A program made the position numbers and the translations under genes. A stretch of DNA of 35,044 nucleotides. Origin: Candidatus Bipolaricaulota bacterium. Lineage in GTDB: Bacteria; Bipolaricaulota; Bipolaricaulia; UBA7950; UBA9294. The notes below the pieces were generated by a model. It was not told where the DNA came from. It worked only from the letters and a program-made list of their open reading frames with translations, and ran no database searches. The stretch is taken from the NCBI GenBank assembly GCA_026390345.1, contig JAPLGD010000029.1:1-35044 (forward strand), written 5' to 3'. Shown here in pieces: positions 15,483-23,018 of this stretch; positions within the stretch are counted from its first letter, which is position 1, and each line of letters begins with the position of its first letter.

Positions 15483-17108
15483 ATGGACGTCCAACATCGT
15501 CAACGCGAGACCGCCCGTGGCCGGAACGGCATGGTGGCGACGAGCCAGCCGCTCGCCGTGCACGCCGGCGTGGACGTTCTGAAAGCGGGCGGCACCGCCG
15601 TCGATGCCGCCCTGGCGGCGAACGCGACGCTCGCCGTCGTCGAGCCGATGAGCTGCGGGCCCGGCGGAGACGTCTTCGCCCTCGTGTGGGACGCGTCGGC
15701 GCGTCGCCTCTTCGGTCTGAACGGATCCGGGCGCGCGCCCGCGGCGGCAACGATCGGGGCGTTTCGCGATCGGGGCCTCGCGAGGATCCCGTCCCTCGGC
15801 CCCTTGTCGTGGACGGTGCCGGGGTGCGTCGACGGGTGGTTCCGACTGCACGAGCGATTCGGCCGACTTCCGTGGCCCGCGTTGTTCGAGGCCGCAATCT
15901 GCGCCGCAGGAGAAGGCTTCCTCGTGACCCCCGTCATCGCCGGGATGTGGCGGGACGCCGAACCCTTGCTTGCCGTCGACCCCGGCTCGGCGGCGACGTT
16001 CCTCCCAGACGGGCGCGCTCCGCGCGCCGGCGAAACCGTTCGGAACCCCGATCTCGCACGCAGCCTGCGTCAGATCGCGCTCGACGGCCCTAACGCTGTG
16101 TATCACGGCCCGATCGCCCGCGAGTTGGCGGCGTCCGCCGAGCGCACGGGTGGCCTTCTCGCGGCCGGCGACCTGGCAACCCACGCGGCGCAGTGGGTCG
16201 AGCCGCTCTCGTTGTCGTTTTGCGGCTTTGAGGTGTGGGAGCTCCCGCCGAACACCCAGGGAGTCGTCGTCCTGGAAATGCTCAACATCCTCTCGGGGTA
16301 CGACCTTGTCTCGCTGGAACCTCGATCCGCCGACTATCTCCACCTGTGGATCGAGGCGAAGAAGCTCGCCTACGAGAACCGCGCCCGCTGGGTCGGCGAT
16401 CCCGACATGGGCGGTCCTTGGGTCACGGCACTCCTCACCCCCGAGCACGGAGAGCGCCAGCGCAAGCGAATCGACCCCCATCGGGCAACCCTGGGGGTCC
16501 CCGCAACCGAGGACCCGACCCGTTCCTGCGACACCGTGTACGTCACCGCCGTCGATCGGGATCGGAACGCGTGCTCCTTGATCCAGAGCGTCTTCCACGG
16601 CTTCGGGTCGGGGATCACCCCGGAGGGCCTTGGATTCGTCATGCAGAACCGGGGGTCGCTGTTCGCCCTCGACCCTCGCCACCCGAACGCGCTGCGACCG
16701 GGCAAGCGACCGTTCCACACGATCATTCCGGCCATGGTGACGCAGGACGGGCGCCCCGTCTTCTCGTTTGGCGTGATGGGCGGGGACATGCAGCCGCAGG
16801 GACAGGTGCAGGTCCTCATCAACGTACTCGTGCATGGGATGGACCCCCAGGAGGCCGGCGACGCGCCGCGCGTCCGCCACGACGGATCGTCGACGCCCAC
16901 CGGAGACGCGATGCACGAAGGCGGCGTGGTCCACCTCGAGCCCGCGTTTGGGAACGAGGTCGCCGCCGCTCTGCGACGCAAGGGCCACCGGGTCGAGACG
17001 AGCGAGGGCGGGTACGGCGGCTACCAGGGGATCTGGATCGACGAGGAGACACGAACCCTCCTCGGAGGATCGGAGTCCCGCAAGGACGGACTCGCCCTGG
17101 GGTACTAG
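15483..17108 (+). CDS. Gamma-glutamyltranspeptidase-family protein, cytoplasmic type
   Basis: Ntn-hydrolase that self-cleaves and then transfers or hydrolyses gamma-glutamyl or related acyl groups. The 541-residue precursor has the N-terminal motif GGTAVDAALAANATLAVVEP and MSCGPGGDVFALV. The predicted cleavage and nucleophile Thr is T351 (SCDTVYVTAVDRDRNA), aligned with the TTHYSVVD start of the small subunit. The C-terminal GGDMQPQGQVQVLINVLVHG and GDAPRVRH are typical of the family. There is no signal peptide, unlike periplasmic GGT, so glutathione salvage outside the cell is unlikely; an intracellular acylase or amidase role fits better. ATG at 15483 follows AAGGAGGAGGG. It forms an operon with ybaK 7 nt downstream. 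Confidence 0.9.
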   Translation: MDVQHRQRETARGRNGMVATSQPLAVHAGVDVLKAGGTAVDAALAANATLAVVEPMSCGPGGDVFALVWDASARRLFGLNGSGRAPAAATIGAFRDRGLARIPSLGPLSWTVPGCVDGWFRLHERFGRLPWPALFEAAICAAGEGFLVTPVIAGMWRDAEPLLAVDPGSAATFLPDGRAPRAGETVRNPDLARSLRQIALDGPNAVYHGPIARELAASAERTGGLLAAGDLATHAAQWVEPLSLSFCGFEVWELPPNTQGVVVLEMLNILSGYDLVSLEPRSADYLHLWIEAKKLAYENRARWVGDPDMGGPWVTALLTPEHGERQRKRIDPHRATLGVPATEDPTRSCDTVYVTAVDRDRNACSLIQSVFHGFGSGITPEGLGFVMQNRGSLFALDPRHPNALRPGKRPFHTIIPAMVTQDGRPVFSFGVMGGDMQPQGQVQVLINVLVHGMDPQEAGDAPRVRHDGSSTPTGDAMHEGGVVHLEPAFGNEVAAALRRKGHRVETSEGGYGGYQGIWIDEETRTLLGGSESRKDGLALGY

Positions 17109-17115
17109 GAGGATC

Positions 17116-17604
17116 ATGGCCATTCGAGGGATTCAGGTGCTCCGCGATCGCGGCATCGAACACGAGGTTCTCGTCTACCGGTACGACAGGAAAGGAACCG
17201 AGCCGGCCGCCGACGCGCTCGGTCTGCCACACGGCGATGTCGTCAAGTCGCTCGTCTTCCGAACCGACAGCGGCGGCTTCCTCTTTGCGCTGATGGCGGG
17301 CGACGCCACGGTCAGCGTTCGCAAGCTCGGTCGCGCAACCGGCCACAAGACCGTGGAGCCCGCGGCGCCGCGCGACGCCGAGCGGTTGACCGGCTACTTC
17401 GTGGGCGGGATGAGCCCGCTCGGATCACGACAGGCTCTTCCCGTCATCCTCGACGAGACAACGGCCACTCGTCCCCGCCTAGTCATCAACGCCGGGGCCC
17501 GGGGTACCCTTGTCCGCCTTGCGACGTCAGACCTCGTAGCGCTGATCGGCGCCTCGATCGCCGACATTCGCAACGACGAGCGATCACGCCACCCCACAAC
17601 GTGA
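17116..17604 (+). CDS. YbaK/EbsC-family aminoacyl-tRNA deacylase
   Basis: Hydrolyses misacylated tRNA, usually Cys-tRNA(Pro). The 162-residue protein shows the family segments ADALGLPHGDVVKSLVF (near 36), the core GDATVSVRKLGRATGHK, YFVGGMSPLG and LVINAGARG near 125. ATG at 17116 has AGGAGG 4 nt upstream. An in-frame extension back to 16834 lies within the upstream gene and is rejected. The last residues (about 147 onward, SIADIRNDERSRHPTT) are encoded by the first unit of a repeat array that continues downstream. The stop codon sits in the arm of its first hairpin, so the C-terminal tail may be repeat-derived rather than native. Confidence 0.92.
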   Translation: MAIRGIQVLRDRGIEHEVLVYRYDRKGTEPAADALGLPHGDVVKSLVFRTDSGGFLFALMAGDATVSVRKLGRATGHKTVEPAAPRDAERLTGYFVGGMSPLGSRQALPVILDETTATRPRLVINAGARGTLVRLATSDLVALIGASIADIRNDERSRHPTT

Positions 17605-17672
17605 TCGCCGACATCCGCAGCGACTAGCGATCGGGCTCCACGAAGCCCGATCGCCGACATCCGCGAAGCCTA
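17555..17672. repeat. Direct repeats alternating with palindromic spacers
   Basis: Three related 18-nt units (17562-17579, 17609-17626 and 17655-17672), close to CGACATCCGCAGCGACTA, recur at 46-47 nt periods. The spacers between them are palindromes. GCGATCACG/CGTGATCGC (17580-17588 and 17600-17608) has an 11-nt loop. GCGATCGGGCT/AGCCCGATCGC (17627-17637 and 17644-17654) has a 6-nt loop. The loop sequences differ while the outer stem GCGATC/GATCGC is kept. The first unit encodes the C-terminus of the ybaK product. Confidence 0.8.
17627..17654. terminator. Perfect 11-bp hairpin between convergent genes
   Basis: Arms at 17627-17637 and 17644-17654 with a 6-nt loop form the strongest hairpin in this gap, located between the ybaK stop and the M3 peptidase stop. 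No T-run follows on either strand, so a bidirectional terminator or 3'-end stabiliser is only a suggestion. Confidence 0.35.
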
Positions 17673-17682
17673 GCGTCCCTCG

Positions 17683-19467
17683 TCAGCCTTCGAGCTTCTC
17701 GAGCTCGTCGATCATCCGCACGATCTCGGCGAATCCGCCCTGCCAGAAGGCCTTCTTCCGCACGTCGAAGCCGGCTTCGTCGAGGATGGCAAGCGGCGAC
17801 TTCGATCCGCCCTGCTCGAGGATCCGCAGGTACTTTGGGACGAACGCCTTCCCCTCGCGCTCGAACTGCTGGTAGAGCGCCAAGACGAGCAGCTTCCCGA
17901 ACGTGTAGGCGTAGCAGTAGAACGGCGTCTCGTAGATGTGGGGAACCGACAGCCACTCCCAGCGGAACTCGTCGGGCACCTCGACGCTCGATCCGAACTG
18001 CTCGCGGAGGTTCTCGAGGTACGCGGCCGCGATGCCATCGGCCGTCGGCGCCCCGTCACCGATGAGCCGGTGCGCTTCGCGTTCGAACAGAACGAAGTAC
18101 GCCTGGCGCATGATGGATCCGTAGCTTCCGTCCACGTACGTGCCGAGGAGATAGCGACGCAGCGCGGGGTCGCGGTCGGAGTCGAGCAACACGTGCAGGA
18201 GGAGCATCTCTGCGAAGTTCGACGCGGTCTCGGCCAGCGGCAGCGACGAGTGCGCCGTGAGCACGGAGTGCCGCGAGGCGAGCAGGGCGTGAACCGCGTG
18301 ACCGAGCTCGTGAGCGAGGGTGGTCACATTCTCCGCACGATCGTTGTAGTTCACGAGCACCCACGGCGTCTTGTCCGGAACGACGCCGTAACAGAACGCG
18401 CCGGTATCCTTGCCGGGACGGGCCTGCGAGTCCACGTGCCCCGCGTCGAACACACGATCGACAAGCCGTGTGAGGCTCGGATCCAGGCTGTCGAAGGCCT
18501 CGCGCACCCGTCGGACGGCGTCGGTGTACGAGTACGTGCGCACCACCGCTCGGAGCGGCGCGTAGATGTCGCAACGACGGAGGGACTTCGTCCCAACCCA
18601 TCTTGCTTTGAGACGGAAGAACCGCTGGTAGATCGAGGCGTTCTCGCGACACACGTCGAGCAGCGTGTCGACCACGTCATCGGGAACGTCGTTCATGAGG
18701 TTACGCACCGCAAGGGGGGACGCCATCCCGCGGAGCTTCACGTTCTCCTGGACCCAGTCTCCGGCCGTGTACCGGTAGAGCTGCGCCAGGATGTCCTTGT
18801 TCTCGATGAAGACCTTCAGCATCGACTCGTACGCCGCGGAGCGTTTCTCGGGATCGGGATCCCGCGTGTAGATCAAGAGCTCTGTGCGCGTCAGCGTCTT
18901 CGTCACGCCGTCGATCGCCATCTCGTACGTGAACCCGTTCGCCATCATGTCGTAGACGGTCGTGATGCCGCGGATCCCGTTCACGTCCTTGATCGTGAGT
19001 GCTTGCTCAACCGGTTCGGCGAGCGTGTACGGCGCGAACCGCCGTAGGCTCTCGAAGTAGTGCGCGAGATCGGCGGACGCGGGGAGGAGTCGACGCACGT
19101 TCTCCTCATCGAGCGACTTCCACCACAACTCGACGAACAGCGTCCGGTTCCGCGCATCGGCCAGGCGCGAGTCCACACGCTGCCGAAGCGACAGCGCGTC
19201 GGCGCTCCGGTTCTGCTCGGAGAACCACAGGGTCGCGTACCCTTGCAGAACCGCTCGGACGTAGGCCGCTCGATCGACGTCCCGAGAGAGCGCGCCAAAC
19301 GCCGCCGCGGGCATCGCAGCGTCCAAGCGGCCGCGCCACGCCTCCACGGCCCGCACGCGCTCCTCAAGATCCGCAAAGACCTTCTCCATGGCGGGTCCCG
19401 AGCTCGCCGGAATCAGGTCGACCAGCGTCCAGCGCCCAACCTCACGAGCTGCACTCACTCCCCTCAC
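17683..19467 (-). CDS. pepF: M3-family oligoendopeptidase (downstream copy)
   Basis: Cytosolic zinc metallopeptidase that degrades short peptides. The 594-residue protein has the HEXXH zinc motif at 386-390 (TTLAHELGHAVHALL) and the third ligand E413 in PLAETASNFAEMLL. Upstream Gly- and Phe-rich PGKDTGAFCYGVVPDKTPWV is typical of PepF. It is a tandem paralogue of the gene at 19464-21257, sharing long blocks such as RQRVDSRLADARNRTLFVE. GTG at 19467 overlaps the stop of that gene as GTGA, so the copies are co-translated. Its first 10 residues are unlike the partner. The 3' end faces ybaK across the hairpin array. Confidence 0.93.
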   Translation of the reverse strand: MRGVSAAREVGRWTLVDLIPASSGPAMEKVFADLEERVRAVEAWRGRLDAAMPAAAFGALSRDVDRAAYVRAVLQGYATLWFSEQNRSADALSLRQRVDSRLADARNRTLFVELWWKSLDEENVRRLLPASADLAHYFESLRRFAPYTLAEPVEQALTIKDVNGIRGITTVYDMMANGFTYEMAIDGVTKTLTRTELLIYTRDPDPEKRSAAYESMLKVFIENKDILAQLYRYTAGDWVQENVKLRGMASPLAVRNLMNDVPDDVVDTLLDVCRENASIYQRFFRLKARWVGTKSLRRCDIYAPLRAVVRTYSYTDAVRRVREAFDSLDPSLTRLVDRVFDAGHVDSQARPGKDTGAFCYGVVPDKTPWVLVNYNDRAENVTTLAHELGHAVHALLASRHSVLTAHSSLPLAETASNFAEMLLLHVLLDSDRDPALRRYLLGTYVDGSYGSIMRQAYFVLFEREAHRLIGDGAPTADGIAAAYLENLREQFGSSVEVPDEFRWEWLSVPHIYETPFYCYAYTFGKLLVLALYQQFEREGKAFVPKYLRILEQGGSKSPLAILDEAGFDVRKKAFWQGGFAEIVRMIDELEKLEG

Positions 19468-21257
19468 GCCCCTTGGCCCGTCCCGCTGAGCTCCTCCAAC
19501 TCGTCGATCATGCCGACGATCACGTCGAACCCGCCTTGCCAGAACTCCTTCGTCCGCACGTCGAAGCCGGCTTCATCAAGAATGGCAAGCGGCGCCTTCG
19601 ATCCGCCCTGCTCGAGGATGCGCAGGTACTTGGGGACGAACGACGTCCCCTCCCTTTGGTACTGCTGGTAGAGGGCGAGCACAAGGAGGTGTCCGAAGGG
19701 ATACGCGTAGCAGTAGAAGGGCGTGTGGTAGATGTGGGCAATCATCAGCCACTCCCAGCGAAACTCGTCAGGCACGTCGACGCTCGAGCCAAATTGGCCG
19801 CGGAGGTTGTCGAGGTAGCAGGCGGCCAGTTGGTCGGCCGTCGCCGACTCTTCCTTCACCCTGCGGTGCGCGTCGCGCTCGAACAGAGCGAAGAACGCTT
19901 GCCGTAGGATCGCCGCGTAGCTCTCGTCCACGTACCGGGCCAGAACGTAGCGGCGGAACGCGGAATCCCGGTCGACGTCGAGCAGCCCCTGAAGGAGGAG
20001 CATCTGGGCGAAGTTCGACGCCGTCTCGGCGAGCGGCAAGGGCGAGTGCCAAGTGAGCACCGAGTGCTCCGACGCGAGCTGGCTGTGCACGGCGTGGCCG
20101 AGTTCGTGGACGAGCGAGCTGACGTCCTGGACTCCCCCGTTGAAGTTAACGCAGACCCACGGGACCTTGTCCGGCACGACGCTGTAGCAGAACGCGCCCG
20201 CGTCCTTGCCCGGCCGCGGCTGGGAGTCGATGTGCCCGGCCGCGAACACGCGCTCGGCCAGGTCGGCGAGCCTCGGATGGAAATCTCCGAACGACCGCCG
20301 CACGAGGCGAACCGCGTCGTCGAACGAGTACTCCCGCGCCACCGGCTCGAGGGGCGCGTAGATGTCGCAACGCCGCAGGCGGTCCACGCCGATCCACCCG
20401 GCCTTGAGTCGGAAGAAGCGGTGGTACACCGATGCGTTCTCCCGGCAGACGTCGAGCAGCGCGTCGACGGCGGCGTCCGGAAGGTCATTGCCAAGGTTCC
20501 GCGCCGCGATCGGGGACGCCATCCCGCGGAGCTTCACGTTCTCTTCCACCCAGTCGCTCACCGTGTACTTGTAGAGCTGCGCGAGGACGTCCTTGTTGGC
20601 GATGAACACGCGCAAGAGGGCGTCGTAGGCCGCCGCGCGCTTCGCCGGGTCCGGGTCGCGGGCGTAGACCATCACTTCGCTCCGCGTCAGCGCTTTCGTC
20701 TCGCCATCAATCGCCAGGGAGTACGTAAAGCCGGACTCCATCATGTCGTAGATCGTCGCGATCCCGTGGATCCCGTTGACGTCCTTGATGTTGATCGCCC
20801 GCTCGGCGGGCTCGGTGAGCGTGTACGGCGCGAACCGCCGCAGCGACTCGAAATGGTAGGCAGCGTCGCCCGCCGCCGGGAGCAGCCGACGCGCCGCTTC
20901 CTCGTCGAGCGCCTTCCACCAGTGCTCGACGAACAGCGTGCGGTTCCTGGCGTCGGCGAGCCGGGAGTCCACCCGCTGTCTCAGTGCGAGCGCGTCGGCG
21001 TCGCTCGTCTGTTCGGAGAACCAGAGGTACGAGAACCCGTCGAGCACCGCGGCGGCGTGCGCTTGCCGCTCCACGTCGCGGACGAGAATGGTGAACGCCT
21101 TCTTCGGCAACGGGCCGTTCAGCTTGCCCCGCCAGGACTCGACCGTGCTCGCCGCGTCGTCGAGGACGGAGAGCGCCGTCTCCAGACCCGGCCCGGTCTT
21201 CACGAGAATGAGGTCATCCAGGCTCCAACGACCCACACGGTACGTCGTTCCCGTCAT
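19464..21257 (-). CDS. pepF: M3-family oligoendopeptidase (upstream copy)
   Basis: The 597-residue paralogue of the downstream peptidase. The zinc motif is H384-H388 (SSLVHELGHAVHSQL), with E411 as third ligand (PLAETASNFAQMLL). The N-terminal helical half and the C-terminal FWQGGFDVIVGMIDELEELS match the other copy closely. ATG at 21257 has GAGGAG upstream and lies 10 nt after the HD-domain gene. Both copies keep all catalytic residues, which suggests they were kept for different peptide specificities or as a hetero-oligomer; this is inference. Confidence 0.94.
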   Translation of the reverse strand: MTGTTYRVGRWSLDDLILVKTGPGLETALSVLDDAASTVESWRGKLNGPLPKKAFTILVRDVERQAHAAAVLDGFSYLWFSEQTSDADALALRQRVDSRLADARNRTLFVEHWWKALDEEAARRLLPAAGDAAYHFESLRRFAPYTLTEPAERAINIKDVNGIHGIATIYDMMESGFTYSLAIDGETKALTRSEVMVYARDPDPAKRAAAYDALLRVFIANKDVLAQLYKYTVSDWVEENVKLRGMASPIAARNLGNDLPDAAVDALLDVCRENASVYHRFFRLKAGWIGVDRLRRCDIYAPLEPVAREYSFDDAVRLVRRSFGDFHPRLADLAERVFAAGHIDSQPRPGKDAGAFCYSVVPDKVPWVCVNFNGGVQDVSSLVHELGHAVHSQLASEHSVLTWHSPLPLAETASNFAQMLLLQGLLDVDRDSAFRRYVLARYVDESYAAILRQAFFALFERDAHRRVKEESATADQLAACYLDNLRGQFGSSVDVPDEFRWEWLMIAHIYHTPFYCYAYPFGHLLVLALYQQYQREGTSFVPKYLRILEQGGSKAPLAILDEAGFDVRTKEFWQGGFDVIVGMIDELEELSGTGQGA

Positions 21258-21267
21258 CGCCCACTCC

Positions 21268-21852
21268 TCACGCCGTACCGGCCAGGGACCCGTCGAGACC
21301 GAGCGCGCCGGCGACTTCGCGCATCCCCGCGATCGCGTCAGCCATCAGATCATCCACGTTCGCGCCGAGCATCGCCGCGCCCTTCTCGATCACGTCACGG
21401 TTCGCTCCCGCGGCGAAGCTCCGATCCTTCCACTTCTTCCTGAGCGACTTCACCTCAAGATCGTGGAGGCTCTTCGAAGGCCGAACCAGCACGGCGGCGG
21501 TGACGAGACCGCACAGCTCGTCGATCGCGAAGAGCACCTTTTCCATCTCCGTCGACGGCTCGACGTCCGAGCACAACCCCCACCCGTGCGATACGACGGC
21601 GTGAACCAGCTCCTCCGGCCAGCCCCGCTCCCGAAGGATGCGCGCCGTCATCGTGCAGTGCTGATCTGGGAAGCGCCCGTAGTCGAGGTCGTGCACGAGG
21701 CCGACGATTCCCCACGTCTCTTCGTCGAGGCCTCGCTTCCTCGCTCCGTAGCGCATCACGGCTTCCACCGCAAGCGCGTGCTTGATCAACCCGTCCTGGT
21801 CGTTGTACTCGGTCAGGAGCGCGTAGGCTTCCTCGCGAGTCGGTATGTGCAT
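21268..21852 (-). CDS. HD-domain protein (predicted phosphohydrolase)
   Basis: A 194-residue protein with an HD metal-binding core: H25 (LIKHALAVEAVMRYGARK), H54/D55 (GLVHDLDYGRFPDQH) and a later H-rich VVSHGWGLCSD. The pattern resembles stand-alone HDIG proteins that hydrolyse nucleotides or small phosphoesters; the substrate is not evident. ATG at 21852 has GGGAGG 5 nt upstream. It is first in an operon with the two oligoendopeptidases, so a link to peptide turnover is possible but unproven. The promoter region just upstream holds a 12-bp palindrome. Confidence 0.83.
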   Translation of the reverse strand: MHIPTREEAYALLTEYNDQDGLIKHALAVEAVMRYGARKRGLDEETWGIVGLVHDLDYGRFPDQHCTMTARILRERGWPEELVHAVVSHGWGLCSDVEPSTEMEKVLFAIDELCGLVTAAVLVRPSKSLHDLEVKSLRKKWKDRSFAAGANRDVIEKGAAMLGANVDDLMADAIAGMREVAGALGLDGSLAGTA

Positions 21853-21882
21853 AGAGTCCTCCCGTCCCGTGCTGGTTGTCCG

Positions 21883-21911
21883 ACTCTACTGTGGGCAACG
21901 CGTTGCGTCTA
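21883..21911 (-). promoter_or_regulatory. Promoter with 12-bp palindrome before the HD-peptidase operon
   Basis: Minus strand: TAGACG at 21911-21906, 17 nt, then TAGAGT at 21888-21883. GCAACGCGTTGC (21895-21906) is a perfect palindrome touching the -35 hexamer and filling most of the spacer, where a regulator could block or twist the promoter. Matches to consensus are moderate. Confidence 0.35.
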
Positions 21912-21990
21912 CCCGTCATGCCCGCACCACGCCGGCCCATCTGCACCCCGCACTCCGTGCGCTAACCGCGCCGCCCGCCGTACACGTTTG

Positions 21991-22057
21991 CGCCTCGCAT
22001 TCCGTACGCTGGCGCCTCGCATTCCGTACGCTGGCGGCTCCGCATTCCGTACGCTGG
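21991..22057. repeat. 22-bp tandem repeat, three units
   Basis: CGCCTCGCATTCCGTACGCT plus GG occurs at 21991-22012 and again, identical, at 22013-22034. A 23-bp variant (CGGCTCCGCATTCCGTACGC, then TGG) is at 22035-22057, followed by a partial unit CGGCTCCG. A diverged sequence CCGCACTCCGTGCGCTA begins near 21948. The rest of the gap 21853-22131 shows no ORF or RNA gene. Confidence 0.8.
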
Positions 22058-22131
22058 CGGCTCCGACTACCCACTCGATCCGGAGCCCGCGCCGGGGTCC
22101 GGATCAACATGAGGGCGTGCATTGGGTGCCG

Positions 22132-22137
22132 TATAGT
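22132..22137 (+). promoter_or_regulatory. -10 element of the permease gene (leaderless geometry)
   Basis: TATAGT (5 of 6 to consensus) ends 6 nt before the permease ATG at 22144. There is no ribosome-binding site between them and no clear -35. Confidence 0.45.
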
Positions 22138-22143
22138 CACCCC

Positions 22144-22926
22144 ATGACGATCACGCTCGGCACCTTCCTGCCGCTCCTCTTCGCCGGCCTCGGCATCGGA
22201 ACCCTCTCAAGCCTCCTTGGAGTTGGCGGCGGGATCTTCATCGTGCCGCTTCTCACCCTCTCCGGATGGGTGGACACCGTGCAGGCGGCGGCCGGCACGA
22301 GCCTCACGGCCATCACCTTCACGAGCCTCTCCGCGTCGATCGCCTACGCCCGCCGCCACGTCATCCAGTATCGCGTCGGCCTCACGCTGATGCCCGCAAG
22401 CCTGCTCGGAGCCTGGGCCGGGGCGCGTTTGACCACGACCATCGAGTCTCGATGGCTCGCGATCGGCTTCGCCGTGCTCCTCCTCTACCCGATCGTGATG
22501 ATGCTGCGCGGCAAGACGACGAGCGAGATCGGCCACGCGCACCGCGACGTCGCGACCGGTCCTCGCCTCTACGGGATTGGCGCCGCCATCGGCCTCGTCG
22601 CGGGGCTCGCCTCGGGCCTGCTCGGGATCGGCAGCGGGACGATCATGGTTCCGTCGCTCGCGCTCTTCCTCGGCCTCGAGATCTTGCCGGCCATCGCGAC
22701 AAGCCTCTTCGTGATGGTTCCGTCTTCGGCCTTCGGCGCGCTCACCCATTTCACCCAAGGGAGCGTAGACCTGGGGCTCGCCCTTCCGCTGATCGTCGGA
22801 ACCGTCATCGGGGCGCAGTTCGGCCCGTTCCTCGGGGACCGCATCCCGCGCAAGCGCCTGCGGCAGTTGTTCGGCCTCATCCTCCTCTACGCCGCTGTGA
22901 ACATGATTCTCAAAGCGTTGCGCTAG
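22144..22926 (+). CDS. TauE/SafE-family membrane permease
   Basis: Integral membrane protein of the sulfite/organosulfonate exporter family; the real substrate of most members is unknown. The 260-residue protein shows the two-fold repeat typical of the family: LFAGLGIGTLSSLLGVGGGI (about 12-31) and again GLVAGLASGLLGIGSGTIMV (about 150-170), each before a helix. About eight hydrophobic segments are present. ATG at 22144 is chosen because the family motif starts directly after it; a long in-frame extension back to 20938 crosses the HD and peptidase genes antisense and is rejected. It is monocistronic, and the Clp gene has its own promoter. Confidence 0.9.
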   Translation: MTITLGTFLPLLFAGLGIGTLSSLLGVGGGIFIVPLLTLSGWVDTVQAAAGTSLTAITFTSLSASIAYARRHVIQYRVGLTLMPASLLGAWAGARLTTTIESRWLAIGFAVLLLYPIVMMLRGKTTSEIGHAHRDVATGPRLYGIGAAIGLVAGLASGLLGIGSGTIMVPSLALFLGLEILPAIATSLFVMVPSSAFGALTHFTQGSVDLGLALPLIVGTVIGAQFGPFLGDRIPRKRLRQLFGLILLYAAVNMILKALR

Positions 22927-22944
22927 TTCGCTTCCCTCGAGCGC

Positions 22945-22973
22945 TTGACTTCCTTCGAGGCATCGTCTACACT
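22945..22973 (+). promoter_or_regulatory. Sigma70-type promoter of the Clp ATPase gene
   Basis: TTGACT at 22945-22950, exactly 17 nt, then TACACT at 22968-22973. It is the closest match to the housekeeping consensus in the window. The expected start near 22980 falls inside the inverted repeat at 22977-23003. Confidence 0.75.
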
Positions 22974-22976
22974 GCG

Positions 22977-23003
22977 TTAGCAGTTGCGCATGTCAACTGC
23001 TAA
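22977..23003 (+). promoter_or_regulatory. CIRCE-like operator (HrcA-type site)
   Basis: TTAGCAGTT, 9 nt, AACTGCTAA: a perfect inverted repeat with the 9-9-9 geometry of CIRCE (TTAGCACTC-N9-GAGTGCTAA). It differs from CIRCE only at the inner three positions of each arm. The pairing extends one more base (10-bp arms, 7-nt loop). It begins 3 nt after the -10 hexamer, covering the start site, as expected for HrcA repression. hrcA itself is not in the window. Confidence 0.7.
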
Positions 23004-23018
23004 GCCGAGGTGAGAATC

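Noticed and set aside
14156-16093. A 645-codon plus-strand frame over mgtE and ggt
   Set aside because: It has low-complexity charged composition, is antisense to mgtE and is out of frame with ggt, with no family motif.
17555-17672. CRISPR array
   Set aside because: There are only three imperfect 18-nt units, the spacers are palindromic, and no cas gene is in the window.
21991-22057. CRISPR array or attachment site
   Set aside because: The units are directly adjacent with no spacers, and no integrase or tRNA gene is near.
20938-22143. An in-frame extension of about 400 codons before the permease
   Set aside because: It is antisense to a peptidase and the HD gene, crosses the tandem repeat, and precedes the family N-terminus and the -10 element.
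22977-23003. The inverted repeat before the Clp gene as a terminator for the permease
   Set aside because: It lies downstream of a near-consensus promoter and has no T-run. The 9-9-9 spacing and TTAGC ends fit an operator better.
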